From: Sphingosinicella sp. BN140058
GTDB lineage: Bacteria; Pseudomonadota; Alphaproteobacteria; Sphingomonadales; Sphingomonadaceae
Length of the DNA: 64,000 bases
Direction: 5' to 3'
NCBI RefSeq assembly: GCF_004135585.1
Contig: NZ_CP035501.1
Coordinates: forward strand, 793,001 to 857,000
Both the position numbers and the translations under genes were made by a program. Below the pieces are notes generated by a model. It ran no database searches, was not told where the DNA came from, and saw only the letters and a program-made list of their open reading frames with translations. Shown in pieces: positions 1 to 7,222 of the stretch (the first letter of the stretch is position 1; each line of letters begins with the position of its first letter).

Positions 1-144
1 GCCCTAAGCCTGCAGCGGACCTACAATCGCTTCACCCGGGGCGGACTCGACCGGCAGGAAGTCGCCCAGCTCGAAAACCAGGTGAACCGCTTGCACCAGC
101 GGCTGCGGCTCGAGCGCCGCGACTGGGACGGTCGCCGCGGCTGA
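1..144 (+). CDS. C-terminal end of an unidentified protein (partial)
   Basis: The reading frame is open from base 1 and ends at TGA 142-144, giving the last 47 residues. They are rich in Arg, Gln and Leu, with a heptad-like stretch (QEVAQLENQVNRLHQRLRL) that suggests a short amphipathic or coiled-coil tail. The start lies outside the window, so no function can be given. A strong terminator follows 19 bases after the stop, which supports this being the real end of a gene. Confidence 0.6.
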   Translation, partial: ALSLQRTYNRFTRGGLDRQEVAQLENQVNRLHQRLRLERRDWDGRRG

Positions 145-162
145 GCATTTACCAGCCTCGGG

Positions 163-193
163 AGGAGCGCCGCTCGAAGCGGCGCTCCTTCTT
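163..193 (+). terminator. Rho-independent terminator
   Basis: There is an 11-bp perfect stem, 163-173 with 179-189, around a TCGAA loop, followed by TTCTTC. It sits just after the stop codon of the partial gene at the left edge. Confidence 0.8.
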
Positions 194-333
194 CGACCCT
201 CGCGCGTGCATGCCGCGGGAACCGCGGCCGCTTCGCCGCATTTGCCTCTGACTGGACCTTCTCCGCCGGATGGTCCAAACCGGTCTGCGCGGTCTCTCGC
301 CGCTGCGGCTATCGACAAGGGGATGGGACGGCC

Positions 334-711
334 ATTCAGCAGGACACGCTGTATCTCGTCGAGGACGATCCCGCAGTCGCCCTCTCGCTCGGCGCCCTTC
401 TCCGCGCAAGCGGTCTCGATGTGCACCATTTTAGCTCTGCCGACCTGTTTCTGGCTACGGTGTCGACCCTCATACCGGGCTGTGTGCTGACCGATATCCA
501 CATGGCCGGAACCAACGGCATCGATGGAATTCGGCTATTGCGCGACCGCGGCGTTCACTGGCCCGTGATCGTCATGACCGGCTCGCTCGACGAGGATTCC
601 GAAGACCTCGCACGTGCGTGTGGCGCGGTCGAGTTTCTCCACAAACCGTTCGGGCGCGAAGAGATGGTCCGAGCGATCCGACGCGTAATGCCGCTGGTGC
701 CGCGGCAATAG
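334..711 (+). CDS. Single-domain response regulator (FixJ-like receiver)
   Basis: A receiver domain of about 125 residues and nothing else, so its output is probably by protein contact rather than DNA binding. Counted from the proposed start, the acidic pocket is E10-D11-D12, the phospho-acceptor D54 (VLTDIHM), the switch threonine T82 (VIVMTG) and the lysine K104 (FLHKPF): all key residues are present. No ATG, GTG or TTG lies in frame between the previous stop (142-144) and the acidic pocket. ATT at 334 would give (M)QQDTLYLVEDDPA, the normal length for this family; CTG at 349 is an alternative. The first standard codon, GTG 421, would remove the pocket. No kinase is adjacent. Confidence 0.75.
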   Translation: MQQDTLYLVEDDPAVALSLGALLRASGLDVHHFSSADLFLATVSTLIPGCVLTDIHMAGTNGIDGIRLLRDRGVHWPVIVMTGSLDEDSEDLARACGAVEFLHKPFGREEMVRAIRRVMPLVPRQ

Positions 712-777
712 GCATCTGATCAAGCAAGGATCCGGACGCGTGCCCTTCGGAGTTTCAGTGAGCCGACCGCGCTGATC

Positions 778-1374
778 ATGGATCTTCTGCTCGCCTTCCT
801 GATGATCCTGTTCGCGCTCAACCCGGTCGGCAAGGCATCCTTGTTCATTGCCGAACTCCACCTCCTCGAACCTGCAGTACGACGCCGGATCGTCCTGCGC
901 GAACTGGCGCTTGCGCTCATCGTCATGGCCTCCTTCCTGGCTGCGGCGACCGTAGCGCTGGAACGGATCGGCCGCGCTCCCTTGCTCGTCGCGGCCGGAG
1001 GACTCGTCCTGGCCGTGATGGGAGCACGGCGGCTGCTCTATGGTGGAGGCGGCATATCGGTCGAAGCCGCCCGGCGCGACCGTCTCTTCTTTCCGCTCGC
1101 CTTTCCGTTCATCGCCGGGCCGTCCGTCCTCGCCGCGGAGCTCGTCCTGGTGGCTCGCGATCCGACACGCTGGCCAGGCTGGGGAACGGCCGCCTACCTT
1201 GCCTGGATCGTGTCGGGCGTTCTGCTCTATGCGTCCCCGCGCGTGCAGGCCAGTCTCGGCCCGCGCGGTGTCCGTCTGGTGGAGATCGTCGCGGGAGTCG
1301 GGCTGCTGCTCCTCGCCGTGGAAATCTTCCTTTACGGCAGCCTGGAAGCGCCCGGATTCCTCCCGGTCGGCTGA
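778..1374 (+). CDS. MarC/UPF0056 family integral membrane protein
   Basis: A 198-residue, very hydrophobic protein with about six membrane spans. It carries the two family signatures: LNPVGKASLF near the start (the usual DP/NP-x-G motif) and PLAFPFIAGPSVLA near residue 115 (the PLAxPLLAGP motif). Length agrees with the MarC family (about 200-220). Despite the name, the family has no proven role in multiple antibiotic resistance; its function is unknown. It stands alone, 66 bases after the receiver gene. Confidence 0.85.
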   Translation: MDLLLAFLMILFALNPVGKASLFIAELHLLEPAVRRRIVLRELALALIVMASFLAAATVALERIGRAPLLVAAGGLVLAVMGARRLLYGGGGISVEAARRDRLFFPLAFPFIAGPSVLAAELVLVARDPTRWPGWGTAAYLAWIVSGVLLYASPRVQASLGPRGVRLVEIVAGVGLLLLAVEIFLYGSLEAPGFLPVG

Positions 1375-1675
1375 TCAGCGTGCGGGCGTTGCGGACGATC
1401 GGGGCAGGCATGCTACGGCGAACCCGCTTGCCGGTCTGTCCGGCGACATCGTCCCCTGAATTTTTTTGTTCTCTGGGCTCAGCCGTAGCGACTCGCGATT
1501 ACGCGAACCGCAAAAAAAAGGCCAGCCCGAAGGCTGGCCAAGTTTCATTAGGAGAGGATGCCTGAAAGGCCCGCTCTTTGTGCATCGCAGCAATGCATGT
1601 CGCAAGTGCAACGATCGCTAACACGAATGCATTTTCTGCAACTGGCCTATCCAATCGGCGCGCAAGCTCCCCTGT
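1375..1675. other. Gene-free interval between convergent genes
   Basis: About 300 bases between the MarC-family gene and the end of the XRE gene. The only clear structure is the minus-strand terminator at 1511-1541. No reading frame with a convincing start and ribosome binding site was found. Confidence 0.5.
1511..1541 (-). terminator. Rho-independent terminator of the XRE gene
   Basis: GGCCAGCC (1520-1527) pairs with GGCTGGCC (1532-1539) around a 4-base loop. Read on the minus strand the stem is followed by eight T residues (1519-1512). It lies 135 bases beyond the stop of the XRE regulator. Confidence 0.85.
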
Positions 1676-2437
1676 TCAATTCTGCACCGTCAGACCCGGG
1701 AAGACCGCGTAGCGCTTGATCGTGACGCACTCGACCCGGGTCCGGTATTCCTCGTGGCACTCCATTCCGGGTCGAACGAGGCCGGTCTGCGGCTCTGCAT
1801 CGCCTCGGATCGGAACCAGCGTGATCGGAGTTGACGCGGGAATCAGCTGGGATCCCGATCCGACCACCAACGTCGTCAGCACCCCGTTCATGTCGCCATG
1901 GATCCCCGGTCGGCAAAGGAGGGCCATGCGATATTGTCCTTCCCAGCTGGTGACGAGGTAGATGTGCCCGGACAATCCGGGAAAAGAGACCACGCCTTTC
2001 TGGGTGAAATCGCTGTCGAGCCGGGCCGACTCGGCAAATTGCAGCAGGTTTCGACTGTCGTCCCACGAGATGACGGTGCGGTAGGCGTAGATCGCACCGG
2101 GCTCGTCGATCGACGGTCGCAAGGTCAGGTAGTGGCCCTCGAGCCATCGTACGCCCGCCCGCGCATAGGCGCCGAGCTCTTCGGGAGCGAGCCGGCTGTC
2201 GGCCTGGGGCGCCGGCGCAATTGGCGCGTCGCGTAGGCGCGTGGTGAGCGCCTCCTCGAGTCGAACCACGGTTCCGAGCGTGAACGGACGCCGGCCTGAC
2301 AGCGCCTTCTCCAGCGTGGAGATGCTGATCCTGGCCTCGTCCGCGAGCCATTGGCGCGAACGTCGGCGCCGTGCCAATTCCTCGCGGACCTTGGTCGCCA
2401 CCGCATTGCTTTGCCCAAGATCGAACTCTTCGTGCAT
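1676..2437 (-). CDS. XRE-family transcriptional regulator with C-terminal sensor-like domain
   Basis: 253 residues. The N-terminal 70 form a helix-turn-helix of the XRE/Cro type (VREELARRRRSRQWLADEARISISTLEKALSG is split here for description: helix 2 WLADEAR, recognition helix SISTLEKAL). The remaining 180 residues have Trp/Tyr/Gly-rich segments such as WEGQYRMALL and SGHIYLVTSW, with no motif I recognise; they may bind a ligand. The ATG at 2437 follows a good ribosome site (GGCGGGGG); the longer open frame upstream has none. An inverted repeat, 2451-2470, sits 13 bases above the start and suggests autoregulation. The terminator at 1511-1541 closes the unit. Confidence 0.75.
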   Translation of the reverse strand: MHEEFDLGQSNAVATKVREELARRRRSRQWLADEARISISTLEKALSGRRPFTLGTVVRLEEALTTRLRDAPIAPAPQADSRLAPEELGAYARAGVRWLEGHYLTLRPSIDEPGAIYAYRTVISWDDSRNLLQFAESARLDSDFTQKGVVSFPGLSGHIYLVTSWEGQYRMALLCRPGIHGDMNGVLTTLVVGSGSQLIPASTPITLVPIRGDAEPQTGLVRPGMECHEEYRTRVECVTIKRYAVFPGLTVQN

Positions 2438-2450
2438 GCCCCCGCCTTTC

Positions 2451-2487
2451 TTGTGCGCATTTCCGCACAAATCCGCACATCTCGTCA
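2451..2487 (-). promoter_or_regulatory. Candidate XRE operator: inverted repeat overlapping a 24-bp shared element
   Basis: TTGTGCG (2451-2457) and CGCACAA (2464-2470) form a perfect 7-bp inverted repeat with a 6-base spacer. The right arm starts a second pattern, CGCACA-N4-CGCACATCTCGTCA (2464-2487), which recurs with 21 of 24 matches at 28525-28548. Position just above the XRE start codon fits an autoregulatory site. Confidence 0.5.
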
Positions 2488-2609
2488 ATGGATGATCGCT
2501 CGGCATGCACATTTCCCGGCCGCGATGCGGCGAATTGCCGCCATGTCCCGTCGCGATCCGTGCGGTGTCGGCGCATATCGGGGACAACAGACAACAAGGA
2601 ACCGGAACG

Positions 2610-2729
2610 ATGACTCGGTGGAACATGGAGGCCGTCAGGCTCGGGGCAGGATCGATCGGGATCGGACTCGTTGCGCTGATCCTTTTCGCCACCCACTTGG
2701 CCGGCCTCGGCGTCACCGGCGTCGCGTGA
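2610..2729 (+). CDS. Small single-span membrane protein (39 aa)
   Basis: Starts with MTRWNMEAVRLG and continues into one hydrophobic span (about residues 13-37, IGIGLVALILFATHLAGLGV). AAGGA lies 9 bases above the ATG. It runs divergently from the XRE gene and is followed after 33 bases by another small membrane-type protein with its own ribosome site, so the two may be co-transcribed. No family recognised; it could be a non-coding leader, but the ribosome site and clean hydrophobic span favour a real peptide. Confidence 0.45.
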   Translation: MTRWNMEAVRLGAGSIGIGLVALILFATHLAGLGVTGVA

Positions 2730-2762
2730 TCAGCGCGACTCTGTCACGCAAGGACGGATGAA

Positions 2763-3041
2763 ATGGTCACGATGCTGGACGATCTCTCGTCTCAGGAGAT
2801 CAACCGCTCACCCCTCGCGGAACGACTCGGTGCCGGGTTCAACCGGCTGATCGAGGCGTCGTTGCTTTGGGTGATGATCGGAGCGACGTCCGGCGCCCTG
2901 GTTCTAACGCCTTCTCTCACCGCCGGCGAAGGGCCCTCACTTCCGTCGCCAAGCGCAGCTGAGATCGAGCGGGCCGTCGCCCAAGCGGAGGCGGAAGGTA
3001 TCGCCGCCGGGGCAGAGATCAGAAGATCCGCCGTCCGCTGA
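2763..3041 (+). CDS. Small putative membrane protein (92 aa)
   Basis: ATG at 2763 is preceded by AAGGACGGATGAA. The protein has a short polar N-terminus (LSSQEINRSPLAERLG), one likely membrane span (about 30-52, SLLWVMIGATSGALVL) and an acidic, Ala/Glu-rich helical tail (AEIERAVAQAEAEGIAAGAE). No family recognised. It follows the 39-aa membrane peptide, with which it probably forms a unit. Confidence 0.5.
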   Translation: MVTMLDDLSSQEINRSPLAERLGAGFNRLIEASLLWVMIGATSGALVLTPSLTAGEGPSLPSPSAAEIERAVAQAEAEGIAAGAEIRRSAVR

Positions 3042-3134
3042 GCCAAGCGCTAGCCCTGCCCGTGCAGGCTCGTGCCGACCTTGCGCCGCGGCGCGCGTCG
3101 TGCTCCTGAGCCTCGACTTCGATCGAGGACCGTC

Positions 3135-4175
3135 ATGCGGCGACTGCATTCCCTGGCTTCCATTCTTCCGCTGCTCGTGCTCGTCGCAGCGTCCCCGGCG
3201 CAAGTTAGGCTGCCGGTCACGATCGGCGGCCGCGTCATCGCCGAGGCGGGTGGCAGTTTCACCTTCGGGTGGCCCGGAGTTTACTTCGAGGGTCGGTTCC
3301 GCGGCACGGCCGTGCGGGTCGTCTTCGACGCACCAGCCGAGCATCTTCGCCTTCTGATCGACGGCAAGGTGACGCGCGTGTTCCGAAAACCCGGCAAGGC
3401 CGACGTCGTCATCGATCGGCTTCCCTCCGGCGATCACCGCATCCGACTGGAGAAGCTGACCGAGAGTCAGACCGGCGGTGCCAGGTTCCACGGTTTCTTT
3501 CCGGCGGCAGGCAGCAAGCCGCTGCCGACGCGGCCTCGAAAGCGCCAGATCGAGTTCATCGGCGACTCGTACACCGTCGGCTACGGCAATAGCTCCGCAA
3601 CGCGGACGTGCACCCCCGAGCAGATCCATGACACGACCGACACGCAGCAGGCTTTCGGGCCGATCGTGGCACGACATTTCGACGCCGATTATCGAATCAA
3701 CGCCTATTCGGGGTTCGGGATCGTTCGCAATTACGGCGGCAGCAGTTCCGGCCTGAGTCTGCCGACCCTCTATCCCCGCTTGAAGCCGGACGACCCCGCG
3801 CACCTGGAGGCGGCCAATGCCGGGTGGCGCCCACAGGTGATCGTGATCAACCTTGGAACGAACGACTTTTCGACTCCGCTGAAGGCGGGCGAACCATGGG
3901 CGGATCAAGAGGCGCTGCGCGCTGCCTACCGAGCGCGCTACGCCGCCTTCATCAGTGACCTCGGCCGTCGTCAGCCGCAGGCACGCTTCATCCTCATGGC
4001 CTCCGACAAATTCTTCTCGGACGTCGAAGCTGTCGCTGCCTCCCTGAACAAGGTTGCCGGCGTCAAGGTGATCCAGTTCAACGGGCTCGATCTCGGTGGG
4101 TGCGACTGGCACCCTTCCCTGGCGGACGATTTGAAGCTGGCATCGCTCGTGCAACAAGCGATCGGACCCTATTAA
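3135..4175 (+). CDS. Secreted SGNH/GDSL esterase, carbohydrate esterase family 2 type
   Basis: 346 residues with a cleavable signal peptide (MRRLHSLASILPLLVLVAAS, cut near SPAQ). An N-terminal beta-rich domain (about 25-130) is followed by an SGNH hydrolase domain: FIGDSYTVGYGN with nucleophile S145, LGTNDFS (block III), and D324-x-H326 in CDWHPS. This two-domain layout is that of CE2 acetyl esterases, which remove acetyl groups from plant polysaccharides. The ATG at 3135 has GAGGA upstream; GTG 3072 would put 21 Arg-rich residues before the signal peptide and is unlikely. The GH9 enzyme and esterase near 10 kb suggest a wider capacity for plant glycans. Confidence 0.8.
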   Translation: MRRLHSLASILPLLVLVAASPAQVRLPVTIGGRVIAEAGGSFTFGWPGVYFEGRFRGTAVRVVFDAPAEHLRLLIDGKVTRVFRKPGKADVVIDRLPSGDHRIRLEKLTESQTGGARFHGFFPAAGSKPLPTRPRKRQIEFIGDSYTVGYGNSSATRTCTPEQIHDTTDTQQAFGPIVARHFDADYRINAYSGFGIVRNYGGSSSGLSLPTLYPRLKPDDPAHLEAANAGWRPQVIVINLGTNDFSTPLKAGEPWADQEALRAAYRARYAAFISDLGRRQPQARFILMASDKFFSDVEAVAASLNKVAGVKVIQFNGLDLGGCDWHPSLADDLKLASLVQQAIGPY

Positions 4176-4255
4176 CCGATCGGACCGGAATGCCCGCGCC
4201 ATCGAGCTCAAGCACCTGCGTGTCCAAAAGGATTGCAAAAACGTAGCCCGCCCGC

Positions 4256-4288
4256 TTGCATTTCGCTATTATCAAGATATATCTTGAT
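4256..4288 (+). promoter_or_regulatory. PadR promoter with palindromic operator over the -10
   Basis: TTGCAT (4256-4261), 16 bases, then TATATC (4278-4283) make a sigma-70-like promoter. The -10 lies inside a perfect 18-bp palindrome ATCAAGATATATCTTGAT (4271-4288), the kind of AT-rich dyad that PadR-family proteins bind. Repressor and polymerase would compete directly. Confidence 0.65.
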
Positions 4289-4317
4289 GCAATACGGAAC
4301 GAAATGAAGGAATCGCT

Positions 4318-4887
4318 ATGTTTCATTTGCATGGTTGCGGCGAGCGTCGGGGCGGGCGTTTTGCAATGCGGGGTCATTGGGGCCATGGCGGTGGTGAGCC
4401 CTTCGGCGGGCGCGGCGAAGGCCGGCGCCGACGGATGTTCGACGGCGCCGAGCTCCGCCTGGTCCTGCTCAAGCTCATCTCCGATCAACCGCGACACGGC
4501 TACGATCTGATCCGCGACATCGAGGAGCGCACCGCAGGCGCCTACGCGCCGAGCGCGGGCGTGATCTACCCGACGCTGACGATGCTGGACGACATGGGCC
4601 TGATCGGCGAGGAGAAAGCGGAGGGAACGCGCAAATTGTTCGGCGCGACCGATGCCGGGCGCGCAGAGCTCGCCGCCCGCGCGGAGGAAGTGGCGGCTCT
4701 GTTTCAGCGGCTGGAGGGGCTCGGTGCCGAGCGCGCCCGGGTCGATCGGACGCCTCTTCGCCGGGCGATGGGAAATCTGGAGAGCGTCTTGCGCCATCGC
4801 GTCGGCCGGGGCGACATCGCTCCCGAAACGGTCCACCAGATCGTCTCCCTGCTCGACGAAACTGCGCAGAAGATCGAGCGGCTCTGA
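4318..4887 (+). CDS. PadR-family regulator with His/Gly-rich N-terminus (YqjI-like)
   Basis: 189 residues. The first 38 are Gly/His/Arg-rich with HLHGCG and GHWGHGGG, resembling the metal-binding tail of E. coli YqjI, a nickel-responsive PadR repressor of a ferric reductase gene. Residues about 42-115 are the PadR winged helix (VLLKLISDQPRHGYDLIRDIEE and GVIYPTLTMLDDMGLI are the hallmarks), and a C-terminal helix serves dimerisation. AAGGAAT precedes the ATG. The palindromic operator in its promoter suggests autorepression. The next gene encodes a DUF2218 protein, a domain also found at the end of siderophore-interacting reductases, so control of metal (iron or nickel) handling is a reasonable inference. 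Confidence 0.8.
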   Translation: MFHLHGCGERRGGRFAMRGHWGHGGGEPFGGRGEGRRRRMFDGAELRLVLLKLISDQPRHGYDLIRDIEERTAGAYAPSAGVIYPTLTMLDDMGLIGEEKAEGTRKLFGATDAGRAELAARAEEVAALFQRLEGLGAERARVDRTPLRRAMGNLESVLRHRVGRGDIAPETVHQIVSLLDETAQKIERL

Positions 4888-4956
4888 AGCGTGCCGCGAC
4901 TTGAATTGATTCGGCGGAGGCTCGGCATCGTGCCTCCGTCAGCCATGGACAAGAGA

Positions 4957-5286
4957 ATGACCGAGACATTCAAAGCGACAGCGTCGGTGCCGACTTCAAA
5001 CGGCAGCCGCTACCTCCAGCAATTGTGCAAGCACTGGACCCATAATCTGGACGTCCAGTTCACGCCTGAGCATGGTACCGTGACCTTTCCGAAGGACGCA
5101 CGCGGCGCAGATTTTCCCGGCGACGGGATCGCCACTCTCGACGCGCGGGACAACGCTCTGGAGGTTCGCATCGACGCGACGTCAGCCGAGCAGCTCGAGA
5201 ATTTGAAGGACGTTCTCGCCCGGCACCTGGATCGCTTCGCATTTCGCGAAGCGCCCCTCACCTTCGACTGGCGCGAGGCGCGGTAG
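4957..5286 (+). CDS. DUF2218 domain protein
   Basis: About 109 residues and essentially only the DUF2218 domain: SRYLQQLCKHWTHNLDVQFTPEHGTVTF, then a hydrophobic strand, and the closing LARHLDRFAFREAPLTFDW. The domain is known alone or fused to siderophore-interacting FAD reductases; its activity is unknown. ATG 4957 has purines (GGACAAGAGA) above it; ATG 4945 would add four residues. It is 69 bases after padR on the same strand, most likely in one operon. A 7-bp hairpin (4915-4921 with 4932-4938) lies between them and could tune translation. Confidence 0.8.
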   Translation: MTETFKATASVPTSNGSRYLQQLCKHWTHNLDVQFTPEHGTVTFPKDARGADFPGDGIATLDARDNALEVRIDATSAEQLENLKDVLARHLDRFAFREAPLTFDWREAR

Positions 5287-5339
5287 CGCACCGGGAAGCG
5301 GCTTGCCGAGCGGGATCGTTTCGGCTCTATGTGCGATCC

Positions 5340-6377
5340 ATGCACGACCGACGCACTGCGATCGCCGGCCTAGGCGCGCTCGCCGCCGCTTTGGCGCTCC
5401 CGCTCGACAAGGCCGGGGCGAAGACCTCCTTGCGCAAGCCGCCCCGCCTGCGCCCCGGCGACACCGTCGGTCTCATCGAGCCGGCCGGTTTCACCGACGA
5501 CGCCTTCGATCTGGCGCTGGTCAAGGAAACGATCTCGGCCATGGGCCTGGTGCCGAAGGCGGCGCCGCATCTCACCGCCCGCTACGGCTATCTTGCCGGC
5601 AAGGACAAGGAGCGGGCCGCGGACGTCAACGCAATGTATGCCGACGATGCCGTGCGCGCCGTCTTCGCAGTACGCGGCGGATGGGGCTGCGCCCGCATCC
5701 TCCCTTATCTCGATTTCGACCGCATTCGCGCGCATCCCAAGCTGCTGATCGGCTTCAGCGACATCACGGCGCTGCACATGGCGTTCGCGGCAAAAGCGGG
5801 CTTCACCACCATTCACGGCCCCAATGCCGCAAGCTCCTGGGGCAAATTGTCGTGGGACAGCTTCCGAAGCATCGCTTTCGACGGCGCGACCCCGGTCTAC
5901 AGCAATCCGCAGGCCAGCGACGACCGGCTGGTCCAGCGCATGTGGCGGACCCGCACCTTCCGCCCGGGCAGGGCCACCGGCCGGCTGCTCGGCGGCAACC
6001 TGACGGTGCTTACCGCTCTTATGGGCACGCCCTATCTTCCCGACTTCAACGGGGCGATCCTGTTCATTGAAGATACGGACGAGGCCGAGTATCGCATCGA
6101 TCGCATGCTCACCCAGCTGTCTTTGGGCGGCGTGCTCGGCAAGCTCGCCGGAGTCGTGTTCGGCCAATGCACGGACTGTCGCAACAATGGCCCTTCCTAT
6201 AGCGGCTTCACTTTGTCCGAGGTGCTGCAACAGCATCTCGAGCCGCTCGGAATACCGGCTTTCCAGGGCGCGCTGATCGGCCACGTCGCCAATCAGTTCA
6301 GCATTCCAGTGGGTGCCCAAGCCGAGATCGACGCCGCAGAGGGCACGATCCGGATTTTGGAAGCGGCCGTCTCGTGA
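5340..6377 (+). CDS. ldcA: LD-carboxypeptidase (peptidase S66, LdcA/MccF family)
   Basis: 345 residues. Family S66 removes the terminal D-Ala from murein tetrapeptides (or, in MccF, cleaves microcin C). The catalytic set is visible: Ser in LIGFSDITALH, Glu in LFIEDTDEAEYRID, His in LIGHVANQFSIPVG. The N-terminus MHDRRTAIAGLGALAAALALP has a twin Arg followed by a hydrophobic run, so a Tat-type export signal is possible; most LdcA proteins are cytoplasmic, so this deserves note. GTG 5331 is an alternative start. The following GNAT gene overlaps its stop, so they form one unit. Confidence 0.85.
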   Translation: MHDRRTAIAGLGALAAALALPLDKAGAKTSLRKPPRLRPGDTVGLIEPAGFTDDAFDLALVKETISAMGLVPKAAPHLTARYGYLAGKDKERAADVNAMYADDAVRAVFAVRGGWGCARILPYLDFDRIRAHPKLLIGFSDITALHMAFAAKAGFTTIHGPNAASSWGKLSWDSFRSIAFDGATPVYSNPQASDDRLVQRMWRTRTFRPGRATGRLLGGNLTVLTALMGTPYLPDFNGAILFIEDTDEAEYRIDRMLTQLSLGGVLGKLAGVVFGQCTDCRNNGPSYSGFTLSEVLQQHLEPLGIPAFQGALIGHVANQFSIPVGAQAEIDAAEGTIRILEAAVS

Positions 6378-6820
6378 GCCATACTGAAAGATCGTCGATC
6401 GCCATCACGCACTATCAGGACCATCACTTCAATGGTGTGGACTCATTGTGGCAGGAAGCGTTTCCGAACGATCCGCCGCACAACCGCGCCGAGATCGCCA
6501 TTCCAGCCAAGCTCGCCGTCCAGCCGGAACTGTTTCTCGTCGCCGAGGATGCCGGCAACGTCGTCGGCACGGTCATGGCCGGCTATGATGGGCACCGCGG
6601 CTGGCTCTATTCGGTCGCGGTGCGGCTCAGCCACCGGGGCACGGGTGTGGCCTCGGAAATGATCTCGGCGGCTGAGATCCGACTGGCGGCACTTGGCTGC
6701 ACCAAGGTCAATCTTCAGGTGCGGGCCGAGAATGAGGCAGTGGCGCATTTCTATGCGCGACTGGGTTACGAGAGCGAGCCGCGGATCAGCATGGGCAAGA
6801 GGTTGAACCCGGCCGCCTGA
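6374..6820 (+). CDS. GNAT-family N-acetyltransferase
   Basis: 148 residues with the GNAT acetyl-CoA site: GWLYSVAVRLSHRGTGVASEMI (motif A, R/Q-x-x-G-x-G/A form RGTGVA) and the C-terminal NEAVAHFYARLGYE (motif B). It resembles YpeA/RimI-like small acetyltransferases. GTG at 6374 overlaps the ldcA stop (GTGA), showing translational coupling. Substrate unknown; a role together with ldcA in murein peptide or antibiotic modification is only a guess. Confidence 0.8.
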   Translation: MSHTERSSIAITHYQDHHFNGVDSLWQEAFPNDPPHNRAEIAIPAKLAVQPELFLVAEDAGNVVGTVMAGYDGHRGWLYSVAVRLSHRGTGVASEMISAAEIRLAALGCTKVNLQVRAENEAVAHFYARLGYESEPRISMGKRLNPAA

Positions 6821-6823
6821 CCA

Positions 6824-7084
6824 TCACGCAGCCTTGCGCCGCCCAGGCGCCGGCCGTGCTGGCTCGGAAACGGCGGCGCGGTCCATCCGGCGCGCGACAT
6901 AAGGAAGATCTGCCGGAGCGCAGGTTCGCACCGAGAGTATCCGCTCGGGAGATGGGCCGGCGATCAGATCGCCGTCCAACGCCGCCACGATCCTCGACCA
7001 ATGTGCAGCCACCGTCGCAGCTAAAGCGCAGATGCCAGCGAGGAGCATCAGGGTGAAGAAGACGGGAAAGCCTATCTCTGCCAT
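6824..7084 (-). CDS. Small membrane protein (86 aa), probable general-stress gene
   Basis: One N-terminal span (about residues 5-28, FPVFFTLMLLAGICALAATVAAH) followed by a soluble tail with Arg/Pro-rich end (ARPAPGRRKAA). No family recognised. Directly above the ATG lies a perfect EcfG-type promoter (7094-7118); the -10 ends 10 bases before the start codon, so the transcript would be leaderless or nearly so, which explains the lack of a ribosome binding site. Confidence 0.6.
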   Translation of the reverse strand: MAEIGFPVFFTLMLLAGICALAATVAAHWSRIVAALDGDLIAGPSPERILSVRTCAPADLPYVARRMDRAAVSEPARPAPGRRKAA

Positions 7085-7093
7085 GGCGGATTG

Positions 7094-7118
7094 AACGGCT
7101 TACCCGCGATCTTGTTCC
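7094..7118 (-). promoter_or_regulatory. EcfG (general stress sigma factor) promoter
   Basis: On the minus strand GGAAC (7118-7114), 16 bases, CGTT (7097-7094) match the alphaproteobacterial EcfG consensus GGAAC-N16/17-CGTT exactly. It drives the small membrane protein whose ATG begins at 7084. Confidence 0.65.
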
Positions 7119-7222
7119 AAGCCTCTGAATCTGCGGCAGGAATCGCCAAAGAACGAGAACAGGCACGAACGCTGGTGCGCCGTGCCTGCCCCCATCGTCG
7201 ATGAAATGGTGTTGGTGAGCGG

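Noticed and set aside
1647-2696. 349-codon minus-strand frame over the XRE gene
   Set aside because: Different frame from the HTH protein; lacks a ribosome site, and the XRE frame has the motif.
4141-4195. Direct repeat CGATCGGACC at the end of the CE2 gene
   Set aside because: Two 10-base copies about 20 bases apart, with no hairpin or terminal T-run; probably chance in GATC-rich coding sequence.
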